From: VFZS01 sp964353255
GTDB taxonomy: Bacteria; Acidobacteriota; Terriglobia; Bryobacterales; Bryobacteraceae
Length of the DNA stretch: 45,650 nt
Direction of reading: 5' to 3'
NCBI GenBank assembly: GCA_964353255.1
Contig: CAYGVJ010000024.1
Location: forward strand, 1-45,650
In this document: positions 24,216 through 33,041 of the stretch, in pieces
How the letters are laid out: each line of letters opens with the position of its first letter
How positions within the stretch are numbered: the first letter of the stretch is position 1
Position numbers and translations under genes: made by a program
The notes under the pieces: generated by a model
Seen by the model: the letters and a program-made list of their open reading frames with translations, nothing else
What the model was told of the DNA's origin: nothing
Databases searched by the model: none

Positions 24216-25481
24216 ATGAACACCATTTCACTGGAACAGGAACTGAACCCGTGGGTTGTGGCGGAGGCGCGGTTTGACGAAGCGGCGACGCGGCTGGGGC
24301 TGGACGAGGGGCTGTGCAAGGTGCTGCGGACGCCGGCCCGGGAGATAACGGTACACATTCCGGTGCAGCTCGACGATGGGCGGCTGGAGGTGTTCACGGG
24401 CTACCGGGTGCAGCACTCGATAGCGCGGGGGCCGGCCAAAGGGGGGATACGGTTTACGCCGGACTTGACGCTGGACGAAGTGCGAGCGCTGGCGGCGTGG
24501 ATGACGTGGAAGTGCGCGGTGGTGAACATCCCGTTCGGCGGGGCCAAAGGGGGTGTGATCTGCGATCCCGCGCTGCTGTCGGACGCGGAGCTGGAGCGGA
24601 TCACGCGGCGGTACACGGCGGAGATCCTGCCGTTCCTGGGCCCGGAGGTGGACGTGGCGGCGCCGGACATGAACACCAACGAGCAGATCATGGCCTGGAT
24701 GATGGACACCTACTCGATGCACGTGCGGCATACGACGACGGCGGTGGTGACGGGCAAGCCGCTGGACCTGGGCGGCTCGCGGGGGCGCCCGGAGGCCACC
24801 GGGCGGGGGTGCATGACCGTGACGCTGGAGGCGCTGAAGCGGCTGGGGCTGAAGCCGGAGCAGTGCCGGGTGGTGATACAGGGTTTCGGAAACGTGGGTA
24901 GCATGTCGGCCAAGCTGATGGCGCGGGAGGGGTTCAAGATCATCGCGGTGATCGAGATCGACGGGGCCATCTACAACCGGAACGGGCTGGACATTCCGGC
25001 GCTGATACAGCACCGGAAGACGACCGGGTCGATAACGGAGTTCGCGGAAGCCGAAAGCATCAACCCCGAGGAGGCGATGTTTCTGGAGTGCGAGGTGCTG
25101 CTGCCGGCGGCCAAGGAGAACGTCATCACCTCGCGGAACGTGGGGCGGATCCGCACGCGGGTGTTGTGCGAGGGGGCCAACGGCCCGACGACGCCGGTGG
25201 CCGACGAGATCCTGGCCGGGCAGGGCGTTTTCGTGATCCCGGACATCCTGGCCAACGCGGGCGGGGTGACGGTGTCCTACTTCGAGTGGGTGCAGGACCG
25301 GCAGGGGTACTTCTGGAACGAGCAGCTTGTGAACGAGCGGCTGGAAGAGATCATGGTGAACAGCTTCCGGGACGTGGTGAGTTACGCGGAGAAGCACGGG
25401 GTGAACAACCGGATTGCGGCGTTCATGCTGGCGCTGGACCGGGTGGCGTTCGCGATCAAGCTGCGGGGGATCTACGCGTAG
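24216..25481 (+). CDS. gdhA: Glutamate dehydrogenase
   Basis: This Glu/Leu/Phe/Val-dehydrogenase family enzyme interconverts glutamate and 2-oxoglutarate plus ammonia with NAD(P). It has 421 residues, the usual hexameric class length. The substrate-binding region is GPAKGGIRF and WKCAVVNIPFGGAKGG with its catalytic lysines, followed by AAPDMNTNEQIMAWMMDTY. The dinucleotide motif is IQGFGNVGSMSAK. The C-terminus has CEGANGPTTPVADE and VSYFEWVQDRQGY. The site before ATG is only AAGG. A CATAAT at 24182-24187 may be a -10 box, without a clear -35. The stop overlaps a hairpin at 25481-25502. Confidence 0.95.
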   Translation: MNTISLEQELNPWVVAEARFDEAATRLGLDEGLCKVLRTPAREITVHIPVQLDDGRLEVFTGYRVQHSIARGPAKGGIRFTPDLTLDEVRALAAWMTWKCAVVNIPFGGAKGGVICDPALLSDAELERITRRYTAEILPFLGPEVDVAAPDMNTNEQIMAWMMDTYSMHVRHTTTAVVTGKPLDLGGSRGRPEATGRGCMTVTLEALKRLGLKPEQCRVVIQGFGNVGSMSAKLMAREGFKIIAVIEIDGAIYNRNGLDIPALIQHRKTTGSITEFAEAESINPEEAMFLECEVLLPAAKENVITSRNVGRIRTRVLCEGANGPTTPVADEILAGQGVFVIPDILANAGGVTVSYFEWVQDRQGYFWNEQLVNERLEEIMVNSFRDVVSYAEKHGVNNRIAAFMLALDRVAFAIKLRGIYA

Positions 25482-25502
25482 GGGCCGGGCATGTCCGGCC
25501 CC
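25481..25502. repeat. Hairpin at the gdhA stop codon
   Basis: GGGGCCGG and CCGGCCCC form a perfect 8-bp stem around GCATGT, starting on the last base of the gdhA TAG. No T-run follows, and mutS starts 20 bases later. It resembles the other post-stop palindromes in placement, with its own sequence. Confidence 0.5.
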
Positions 25503-25521
25503 CACCGGCCTGGGTCATGAC

Positions 25522-28101
25522 ATGAGTTCTGACGCCACCACGCCGCTGATGCGGCAGTATCACTCGATCAGGCAGCAGGTTCCGGGCGCGCTGCTGATGT
25601 TCCGGCTCGGTGACTTCTACGAGTTGTTCTACGAGGACGCGATCACGGCGGCGCGGGAGCTGGAGATCACGCTGACCTCGCGGAACAAGGAGCAGGGGCA
25701 CCCGGTGCCGATGTGCGGGGTGCCGTACCACGCGGCGGAAGGCTACATGGCGCGGCTGATCCAAAAAGGTTACCGGGTAGCGATCTGCGACCAGATGGAG
25801 GACCCGCGGTTCGCCAAGAAGCTGGTGAAGCGCGAGATCACGCGGATCGTGACGCCGGGGACGGCGACCGAGGCGGCGCTGTTGCGCTCGCACGAGAACA
25901 ATTACCTGGCGGCGGTGGCGGTGGAAGGGCGGCGAGCGGGGCTGGCGCACGTGGATGTATCGACGGGGGAGTTCCGGGCGACCGAGATGGAGGCCGGTGA
26001 GGTGGCCGCGGCGCTGGAGCAGTTGGGACCGCGGGAGGTGCTGCATGCGCCCGGGCAGAAGCCGCCGGGAGAGGGACGGCTGCTGACGGAAGTCGAGGGG
26101 TGGGTCTTCGACTGCGATCACACCGAGCGGAGCCTGCGGGAGCAGTACCGGCTGGCGACGCTGGAGGGCTGCGGGCTGGGTGGGAAGCGGCTGGCGGTGG
26201 GCGCGGCGGGGGCCATCCTGCATTACTTGAAGGAGACGCAGCGGGCGGCGCTGGACCACCTGGACAAGCCGACCTTCTACGACCGCGCCGAGGCGATGGT
26301 GCTGGACGCGGTGACGGTGCGCAACCTGGAATTGCTGGAGCCGATATTCCTGGACGGGCGGAAGGAAGCGACGCTGATCGGGATCATCGACCAGACGCTG
26401 ACGGGGATGGGAGGAAGGCTGCTGCGTGCGCGGCTGCTGCGTCCGGCGGTGGAAGTGGCCGAGATTGAGGCGCGGCTGGACGCCCTCGAGGCGCTGCTGG
26501 CGGCAACCATCGCGCGGGCGGAGTTGCGCAAGACGCTGGGGGAGATACAGGACCTGGAGCGGCTGCTGGCGAAAGTGACGCTGGGTACGGCGGGGCCGCG
26601 GGAGGTGCTGGCGCTGGGGAAGTCGCTGGGGAAGATTCCCAGGTTGAAGAAGGCGCTGGCAGGAGTGACAGGCCGTGGGCCTGTCCTGCCGGATGACGAA
26701 GTGGCGGAGGTGCGGGAGCGGATCCTGGCGGCGATCGCGGAGCAGCCGCCGGCGAACCTGGCGGACGGAGGGGCGATTCGGGACGGGTTCGACCCGGAGC
26801 TGGACCGCCTGCGGGACCTCAGCCGGAACAGCCGGCGGCACATTGCGCAGCTCGAAGCGCGGGAGCGGGCGCGGACGGGGATAGGATCGTTGAAGGTCCG
26901 CTTCAACAACGTCTTCGGCTACTACATAGAGATCTCGAAGTCTAACTTGCATCTGGCGCCCGCCGATTATGAGCGCAAGCAGACGCTGGTGAACGCCGAG
27001 CGATTTACTACGCCGGAGCTGAAGGAGTTAGAAAGGCAGATACTGGACGCGGAAGAGAAGATACTGGAGCTGGAGAAGGAGTTATTCGGCCAGGTGCGGG
27101 CGCTGGCGGCGGCCAACGGGGCGCGGATACGGAGGACGGCCGCGGCGGTGGCCGAGGTGGACGTGACGGCGGCGCTGGCCGAGGTGGCGGCGCAGAACCG
27201 GTACTCGCGGCCGCGGTTTTCCGAAAGCGGCGAGATGCGCATCCTGGCGGGGCGGCATCCGGTCGTGGAGAAGCTGGGGGAACGGGAAGGGCTGCGGTTC
27301 ATCCCCAACGATTTGTACCTGAACCGGGACACGGAGTTCATCGCCATCATCACCGGGCCCAACATGGGGGGCAAGTCCACGTACCTGAGGCAGGCCGCGC
27401 TGATCTCGATTCTGGCGCAGATGGGCTCGTTTGTGCCGGCCGAGGAGGCGCTGCTGCCGGTGGTGGACCGGGTGTTCACGCGGATAGGGGCGTCGGACAA
27501 CCTGGCGCGGGGGCGCTCGACGTTCATGGTGGAGATGACAGAGACGGCGGCGATACTGAACACGGCGACCGAGCGGAGCCTGATCGTGCTGGACGAGATC
27601 GGGCGGGGCACGGCGACTTACGACGGGCTGGCGCTGGCCTGGGCGGTGATCGAGCAGATACACGGGCGGATCCGGGCGAAGACGCTGTTTGCGACGCACT
27701 ACCACGAGCTGACGGAGCTGGCCGAGCAGCTCGAGGGCGTGCGGAACCTGCGGGTCTCGGTGAAGGAGGCCGGCGACCAGATCATTTTCTTGAGGAAGGT
27801 GGAGCCGGGGAGCGCGGACCGGAGTTACGGAATCGAGGTGGCGCGGCTGGCGGGGTTGCCGGCGAGCGTGCTGGAGCGGGCGCGGCAGATTCTGGAGCTG
27901 CACGAGAAGACGGAGCGGGAGGTTACCGAGGAGCTTTCGCCGGGGGCGGGAGGACCGCGGGTCCCGATGCAGATACAGCTTTTCGAGCCGGTGAATTACC
28001 AGATCGCCGAGCGGATAAGGAAGCTGAACATAGACGAGCTGCGGCCGATCGAGGCGCTGCGGCTGCTGAACGAACTCAAAGAGGAGCTGAAGCGGCAGTG
28101 A
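25522..28101 (+). CDS. mutS: DNA mismatch repair protein MutS
   Basis: MutS binds base mismatches and starts mismatch repair with MutL. The protein has 859 residues. The mismatch-wedge motif is F32-Y33-E34 in RLGDFYELFYEDA. The connector and lever domains follow, and the clamp has the conserved FNNVFGYYIEISKSN. The ATPase domain has Walker A GPNMGGKST from residue 612, LDEIGRGTATYDG and ATHYHELTEL. The ATG at 25522 begins where the family does; a longer in-frame extension is spurious. A palindromic repeat of the GACAGGCC family lies inside the frame at residues 382-388, in a lever-region loop of variable length. The stop overlaps the anmK GTG start. Confidence 0.96.
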   Translation: MSSDATTPLMRQYHSIRQQVPGALLMFRLGDFYELFYEDAITAARELEITLTSRNKEQGHPVPMCGVPYHAAEGYMARLIQKGYRVAICDQMEDPRFAKKLVKREITRIVTPGTATEAALLRSHENNYLAAVAVEGRRAGLAHVDVSTGEFRATEMEAGEVAAALEQLGPREVLHAPGQKPPGEGRLLTEVEGWVFDCDHTERSLREQYRLATLEGCGLGGKRLAVGAAGAILHYLKETQRAALDHLDKPTFYDRAEAMVLDAVTVRNLELLEPIFLDGRKEATLIGIIDQTLTGMGGRLLRARLLRPAVEVAEIEARLDALEALLAATIARAELRKTLGEIQDLERLLAKVTLGTAGPREVLALGKSLGKIPRLKKALAGVTGRGPVLPDDEVAEVRERILAAIAEQPPANLADGGAIRDGFDPELDRLRDLSRNSRRHIAQLEARERARTGIGSLKVRFNNVFGYYIEISKSNLHLAPADYERKQTLVNAERFTTPELKELERQILDAEEKILELEKELFGQVRALAAANGARIRRTAAAVAEVDVTAALAEVAAQNRYSRPRFSESGEMRILAGRHPVVEKLGEREGLRFIPNDLYLNRDTEFIAIITGPNMGGKSTYLRQAALISILAQMGSFVPAEEALLPVVDRVFTRIGASDNLARGRSTFMVEMTETAAILNTATERSLIVLDEIGRGTATYDGLALAWAVIEQIHGRIRAKTLFATHYHELTELAEQLEGVRNLRVSVKEAGDQIIFLRKVEPGSADRSYGIEVARLAGLPASVLERARQILELHEKTEREVTEELSPGAGGPRVPMQIQLFEPVNYQIAERIRKLNIDELRPIEALRLLNELKEELKRQ
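26667..26685. repeat. Palindromic element inside mutS (GTG type)
   Basis: GACAGGCCGTGGGCCTGTC matches the 198-216 and 23279-23297 copies except for the central ATG, which is GTG. Partial outer arms (GGCAG / CTGCC) extend the stem. It is read in frame as TGRGPVL within mutS and does not disrupt the coding frame. Confidence 0.75.
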
Positions 28102-29228
28102 GGGTGGCCGGAATAATGAGCGGGACCTCGCTGGACGGGATAGATGTGGCCGTCATCGACATCACAGGCAGGAATGCCTATTCCACCGTCGCCTTCGCCA
28201 CTACGCCGTATCCGGAGGCGGTGCGACGGGCGCTCGAGGGGGTCTCGAACGCAGTGACACACACGCGGGAGGTGGCGCGGCTGCACTTCCTGCTGGGGGA
28301 GTTGTACGCGGAGGCCCTGCGGGAGACGTGCCGGAGGGCGGGGATTCCGCTGGAGACGGTGGAGCTTATCGGCTCGCACGGGCAGACCATTTATCACGAG
28401 GGTGAGCCGGCGGCGTACCTGGGGCGGCGGGTGGCGAGCACGCTGCAAATCGGAGAGGCGGCGGTGATTGCCGAGCGGACGGGGATTCCGGTGGTAAGCG
28501 ATTTCCGGCCGCGCGACATCGCCTGCGGGGGCCGCGGGGCGCCGCTGGTGCCGCTGGTGGACTACCTCATGTATGCGCATCGCCGGCTGGGGCGGGTAGC
28601 GCTGAATATCGGCGGGATTGCGAATATCACGGCGGTACCGGCGCGGGCAAAGCCGGAGCAGGTGACTGCTTTCGACACCGGGCCGGGGAACATGGTGATC
28701 GACCAGTTGGTGAGCCGGGCGACGGGGGGAAAGCAGAAATACGACCGGGACGGGCGGATCGCGCGCCGGGGGAAGGTAGACCGCGGGCTGCTGGAGAAGC
28801 TGCTGAGCGCGCCGTATTACCGGAAGCGGCCGCCGAAGACCGCGGGGCGGGAGCAGTATGGGGCGGAGTTCGTCGAGCGGCTGGTGGGGACCGGGCTGGC
28901 GATGCCGGATCTGATCGCGACGGCGACGGCACTGACCGCGGCGACGGTGGCGGCGGGGATCGAGCGGTTCGTGCGGCCGCGGACGAAGGTGGATGAGTTG
29001 ATCGTCTCCGGAGGCGGGGCGCACAACCCGGTGATCATGGGCCAGCTTGCGGCGCTGCTGCCGGAGGTGGCGGTGGCGACCTCCGCGGATTTCGGGATAG
29101 ACATAGACGCCAAAGAAGCGATCGCCTTTGCGGTGCTGGCCTACCAGACGTGGCGGCGCCGGCCAGGGAACCTGCCGTCGGCGACGGGGGCGCGGCGGGC
29201 GGTGGTGCTGGGGAAGGTGACGGGGTAG
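28098..29228 (+). CDS. anmK: Anhydro-N-acetylmuramic acid kinase
   Basis: AnmK phosphorylates and opens 1,6-anhydro-MurNAc from cell-wall turnover to give MurNAc-6-phosphate. It has 376 residues, the normal length. The N-terminus MRVAGIMSGTSLDGIDVAV is the family signature, and FDTGPGNMVIDQL is the second. ASKD-fold residues appear as SGGGAHNPVIM near the C-terminus. The GTG start overlaps the mutS TGA, which is the usual translational coupling. No MurQ or NagZ gene is near. Confidence 0.94.
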   Translation: MRVAGIMSGTSLDGIDVAVIDITGRNAYSTVAFATTPYPEAVRRALEGVSNAVTHTREVARLHFLLGELYAEALRETCRRAGIPLETVELIGSHGQTIYHEGEPAAYLGRRVASTLQIGEAAVIAERTGIPVVSDFRPRDIACGGRGAPLVPLVDYLMYAHRRLGRVALNIGGIANITAVPARAKPEQVTAFDTGPGNMVIDQLVSRATGGKQKYDRDGRIARRGKVDRGLLEKLLSAPYYRKRPPKTAGREQYGAEFVERLVGTGLAMPDLIATATALTAATVAAGIERFVRPRTKVDELIVSGGGAHNPVIMGQLAALLPEVAVATSADFGIDIDAKEAIAFAVLAYQTWRRRPGNLPSATGARRAVVLGKVTG

Positions 29229-29253
29229 GAACACCTGCCTCTCCTGGCTTATT

Positions 29254-29275
29254 GAATATGGTATGCTCAATATTC
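29254..29275. promoter_or_regulatory. AT-rich inverted repeat before the DUF4143 ATPase gene
   Basis: GAATAT and ATATTC flank a 10-base centre that contains TATGCT, a possible -10 box. The stretch from 29250 to 29276 is strikingly AT-rich against the surrounding GC. It ends two bases before the AGGAGG ribosome-binding site (29277-29282). Position and symmetry suggest an operator, perhaps self-regulated. No separate repressor gene lies beside it. Confidence 0.4.
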
Positions 29276-29287
29276 TAGGAGGTGCGC

Positions 29288-30448
29288 TTGCTGCTCCACC
29301 GCACTCGGCTTCAAAACCGCGTCCTCCGGGCGATCAAAGCCAACCCGGTGACGGCGCTCATCGGACCGCGACAGTGCGGAAAGACCACGCTGGCTCGGCA
29401 GATAGCGGAGGCGCGCGGGGCGGAGTACTTCGACCTGGAGGACCCGGTCAGCGAGCGGCGCCTGGCGGCGCCGATGACGGCGTTGCTGCCCCTGCGGGGG
29501 CTGGTGGTGATCGACGAGGTGCAGCGACAACCAGCGCTGTTCCCGGTGCTGCGGGTGCTGGCCGACCGGGGACCGCTGCGGGCGCGTTTTCTGGTTCTGG
29601 GGAGCGCCAGCCCGGAGTTGCTTCAGCAGGGTTCGGAGACCCTGGCCGGCCGCATCGCCTTCGTGGAGATGGGCGGCTTCGATCTGGAGGAAGCCGGCGC
29701 GGACCGGTTGCGGCGGCTGTGGTGGCGCGGCGGATTTCCGCGGTCCTTTCTGGCCCGGAGCGACGCGGAGAGCCGGTCGTGGCGAGAGAACTTCATTGGC
29801 ACTTTCCTGGAGCGCGACATCCGCGAGTTCGGCGTCCAGGTGCCGCCCCTGACGTTGCGGCGACTTTGGATGATGCTGGCCCACTATCATGGCCAGGTGT
29901 GGAACGCTTCCGAGGTGGCGCGGTCACTAGGCGAGGCGCACACCACGGTGAAGCGGCATCTAGACATCCTGACCCGGGCTTTGATGGTGCGCCAACTCCA
30001 GCCCTGGCACGCGAACCTCGGCAAGCGCCAAGTGAAGTCGCCCAAGGTGTATCTGCGTGATCCCGGACTACTCCACACCCTGCTGGGCGCGGACTCGTTT
30101 CCAGCGCTGGAAGGGCATCCCAAGCTGGGAGCTTCCTGGGAGGGTCTCGTTGTCGAGGAGGCGGTGCGCCTGGTTGGGGAGCGCAACGCCTATTTCTGGG
30201 CGACGCAAGCGGGCGCGGAACTGGACCTGCTGTTGATGCTGGGAAACAGGCGGTACGGGGTTGAGGTCAAGTATAGTGACGCTCCGGGGAAAACCAAGTC
30301 CATGCGGGTGGCGGTCGAGGATCTCGGGCTGGAACGGCTTTTCGTGGTCTATCCAGGGAGCGCCTCATACGACCTGGACGAAACGACGCGCGTTGTCCCC
30401 CTGTGCCAGCTCAGAAGCGAGTTGCTGCCTGCCCGCCGGGGAGCGTAG
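29288..30448 (+). CDS. AAA-family ATPase with DUF4143 domain
   Basis: A 386-residue protein of the ATPase/DUF4143 family common in accessory genome regions. Walker A is GPRQCGKTTLA near residue 27 and Walker B is LVVIDEVQRQP; SLGEAHTTVKRHL resembles a winged-helix sensor. The C-terminal part has AELDLLL and GVEVKYSD, the PD-(D/E)XK-like core of DUF4143. The role of the family is not settled; links to nuclease activity and toxin-antitoxin-like behaviour have been proposed. I prefer a TTG start at 29288, because a perfect AGGAGG lies five bases before it. The GTG at 29282 would overlap that site. It is likely a singleton acquired gene. Confidence 0.82.
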   Translation: MLLHRTRLQNRVLRAIKANPVTALIGPRQCGKTTLARQIAEARGAEYFDLEDPVSERRLAAPMTALLPLRGLVVIDEVQRQPALFPVLRVLADRGPLRARFLVLGSASPELLQQGSETLAGRIAFVEMGGFDLEEAGADRLRRLWWRGGFPRSFLARSDAESRSWRENFIGTFLERDIREFGVQVPPLTLRRLWMMLAHYHGQVWNASEVARSLGEAHTTVKRHLDILTRALMVRQLQPWHANLGKRQVKSPKVYLRDPGLLHTLLGADSFPALEGHPKLGASWEGLVVEEAVRLVGERNAYFWATQAGAELDLLLMLGNRRYGVEVKYSDAPGKTKSMRVAVEDLGLERLFVVYPGSASYDLDETTRVVPLCQLRSELLPARRGA

Positions 30449-30458
30449 GGTCAAGAGC

Positions 30459-32936
30459 ATGGGACGCACATTGTTGATGCTGCTGCTGGCTGCGAGCCTG
30501 GGTGCTGAAGAGACCTCCGTGCGGGTGGTGGCGACGTTGCCGGGCGGGGCGAACAGTTACTATGTGGGCAACCGGGCGCCGCTCGAGCCGAGCCCGCTGA
30601 TGAAGCTGCCGCTAGGGAGCGTGCGGGCGGAGGGGTGGCTGCGCCGTCAACTCGAGTTGATGGCGGAGGGGTTCACCGGGCGGCTGAGCCAGATCAGCCG
30701 GTTCTGCCAGTTCGAGGGGAACGCCTGGGCGGACCCGCGCGGCGAGGGAGAGAACGGGTGGGAAGAACTGCCGTACTGGCTGAAGGGCTACTACAACCTG
30801 GGCCATCAACTCCAGGACCGGCGCATTCTGGCGGAGGCGCGGCGGTGGCTGGAGGCGGTGCTCAAGAGCCAGCGGCCGAACGGGTATTTCGGCAGCCGGG
30901 GCAACCTGGATGGCGAGCGGACCTCGGCGGCTGCGGCGGTGGCCTGGCCGAAGTGGCTGGAGCGCACGGTGCCGGACCTGTGGCCGAACATGGTGATGCT
31001 GTACCCGCTGCGGTCGCTGTATGAAGCCACGGGGGAGCGGCGCATTCTGGACTTCATGACGAAGTATTTCCGGTGGCAGATGACGGCGCCGCTGGAGAGG
31101 TTCGTTCCGTTCAGTTGGCAGCACTGGCGCGCGGGGGACAACCTGGAGGCGATCTACTGGCTGTACAACCGGACGGGGGAGCGCTGGCTGCTGGAGCTGG
31201 CGCGGGTGAATCATGAGCGCACGGCGGACTGGGTAGGAGGCGTGCCGACGTGGCACGTCGTGAACATCGCGCAGTGCTTCCGCGAGCCCGGGCAATACTA
31301 CCAGCAGACCCGCGACATACGCTACCTGAAGGCCAGCGAGCGGGTGTATGAGACGGTGCGGGGAATCTACGGGCAAGTGCCCGGCGGGATGTACGGGGCC
31401 GATGAGAACGCGCGACCGGGATTCACCGGCCCGCGGCAAGGGACGGAGACCTGCGCGCTGGTAGAGATGCTTTACAGCGATGAGCTGCTGGCGAGCATCA
31501 CGGGCAACCCGGTGTGGGCGGACCGGGCCGAAGAGGTGGCCTTCAACTCGCTGCCCTGCGCGATGACGCCGGACCTGAAGGGGCTGCACTACCTGACGGC
31601 GCCCAACCAGATCCAGCTCGACCGGCAGGACAAGTCGCCGATGATCGAGAACGGCGGGGACATGTTCTCCTACAACCCGCACCAGTACCGCTGCTGCCAG
31701 CACAACGTGGCGTTCGGCTGGCCGTACTACGCGGAGCATGCGTGGATGGCGACGCCGGGCAACGGGCTGGCGGCGGTGTTCTACGTGGCCAGCCGGGTGA
31801 AGGCGAAGGCGGGCGATGGAGGGGAGGTCGAGATCCGGGAGACGACCGAGTATCCGTTCGATGAGACGGTGAACTTCGCCATCTCGACAGCAAAGCCGGT
31901 GCGGTTCCCGCTGGCGCTGCGGATTCCGGGGTGGTGCGAGCGACCACGAATCAGCGTAAACGGCCAGCCGCTGACGCTGCCCAAGGCGGCGCGGGGGTGG
32001 GCGGTGGTGGAGCGCACCTGGCAGGAGGGCGACCGGGTGAAGCTGGAGCTGCCCATGAAGATCCGGGTCGCCGTCTGGAGCCAGAACCGGAACACGGTGT
32101 CGGTCGAGCGGGGGCCGCTCGAATACTCGTTGCGCATCGGCGAGCGGTGGGAGAAGAAGGGCGGAACGGAGGAATGGCCGGGTTTCGAGGTGTATCCGAC
32201 CACGCCGTGGAACTACGGGCTGGTGGTGGACGCGAAGAACCCGGAGGCGTCTTTCGAGGTGGTGAAGGGGAAGTGGCCGCCGGCGGCGCAACCGTTCGCG
32301 CTGGATAACGCGCCGGTGGCGCTGCGCGCCAAGGGGAAGCGCATATTGCAGTGGAAGCAGGAGCCAAATGGGCTGGTGGGGGAGGTGCAGCCCGGGCCGG
32401 TGCGCTCGGACCAGCCGGCGGAGGATATCACGCTCATCCCGATGGGGTGCGCGCGGCTGCGGATCTCGGCGTTCCCGCAGATCGGGGAGGGCGCGGAAGC
32501 GCGCGAGTGGAAGGAAGCGCCTCCGCTGGTGTTCGCCTCCTACACATCGCACTTCGAGCCGCCGACGGCGGTGAGCGACGAGATCGTGCCGGCAAGCTCG
32601 GCGGACACCAAGGCGCCGCGATTCACTTGGGGCGAGCGGAGAGGCACCGCGGAGTGGATCGAGTATTACTACTCGCGACCGCGGCGAGTGCGCGGGGTGG
32701 AGGTCTACTGGGTGGACGATTCGAGCGGGCCCTACCGTTTGCCGGCGGCCTGGGAAGTGCTCTACTGGAGCGGGAAGCGGTGGGAGGCGGTGCAGGGCGC
32801 CACAGGGTACGAGATCCGCAAGGACAGGTTCAGCCGCGTGCGGTTTAGTCCTCTGGAGACCTCGCGGGTGCGGCTGAAGGTGCAACTCCAGGAGCGCTAC
32901 TCGGCGGGCGTGCTGGAGTTGCGGGTGGGGGAGTAG
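30459..32936 (+). CDS. GH127-family glycosidase (beta-L-arabinofuranosidase-like)
   Basis: A secreted or periplasmic protein of 825 residues. A short signal (MGRTLLMLLLAASLGA) leads to an (alpha/alpha)6-barrel-type domain of the DUF1680/GH127 family. The catalytic set of this family is present: E330 and C332 in GTETCAL, and the vicinal pair C412-C413 in YRCCQHN. These match the zinc-cysteine site of characterised beta-L-arabinofuranosidases. The last 150 residues are an extra beta domain (VEVYWVDDSSGPYRLPAAW) of carbohydrate-binding type. The substrate could be a plant or microbial arabinofuranoside. No other glycan-utilisation gene is adjacent. The ATG is ten bases after the upstream stop. 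Confidence 0.85.
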   Translation: MGRTLLMLLLAASLGAEETSVRVVATLPGGANSYYVGNRAPLEPSPLMKLPLGSVRAEGWLRRQLELMAEGFTGRLSQISRFCQFEGNAWADPRGEGENGWEELPYWLKGYYNLGHQLQDRRILAEARRWLEAVLKSQRPNGYFGSRGNLDGERTSAAAAVAWPKWLERTVPDLWPNMVMLYPLRSLYEATGERRILDFMTKYFRWQMTAPLERFVPFSWQHWRAGDNLEAIYWLYNRTGERWLLELARVNHERTADWVGGVPTWHVVNIAQCFREPGQYYQQTRDIRYLKASERVYETVRGIYGQVPGGMYGADENARPGFTGPRQGTETCALVEMLYSDELLASITGNPVWADRAEEVAFNSLPCAMTPDLKGLHYLTAPNQIQLDRQDKSPMIENGGDMFSYNPHQYRCCQHNVAFGWPYYAEHAWMATPGNGLAAVFYVASRVKAKAGDGGEVEIRETTEYPFDETVNFAISTAKPVRFPLALRIPGWCERPRISVNGQPLTLPKAARGWAVVERTWQEGDRVKLELPMKIRVAVWSQNRNTVSVERGPLEYSLRIGERWEKKGGTEEWPGFEVYPTTPWNYGLVVDAKNPEASFEVVKGKWPPAAQPFALDNAPVALRAKGKRILQWKQEPNGLVGEVQPGPVRSDQPAEDITLIPMGCARLRISAFPQIGEGAEAREWKEAPPLVFASYTSHFEPPTAVSDEIVPASSADTKAPRFTWGERRGTAEWIEYYYSRPRRVRGVEVYWVDDSSGPYRLPAAWEVLYWSGKRWEAVQGATGYEIRKDRFSRVRFSPLETSRVRLKVQLQERYSAGVLELRVGE

Positions 32937-33041
32937 TATGCTATGAGAGCCGGAATGCCTGGGCGGGGATTTCCGGAGGCGCGGCGTCCCTCGTCGTAGG
33001 GGCGAAACTTCAACCTTTGTGGAAGAGAGGAGGAGGCGACT

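Noticed and set aside
30612..32885. 757-codon minus-strand frame
   Set aside because: Antisense shadow of the GH127 gene; rich in Arg, His and Pro with no domain.
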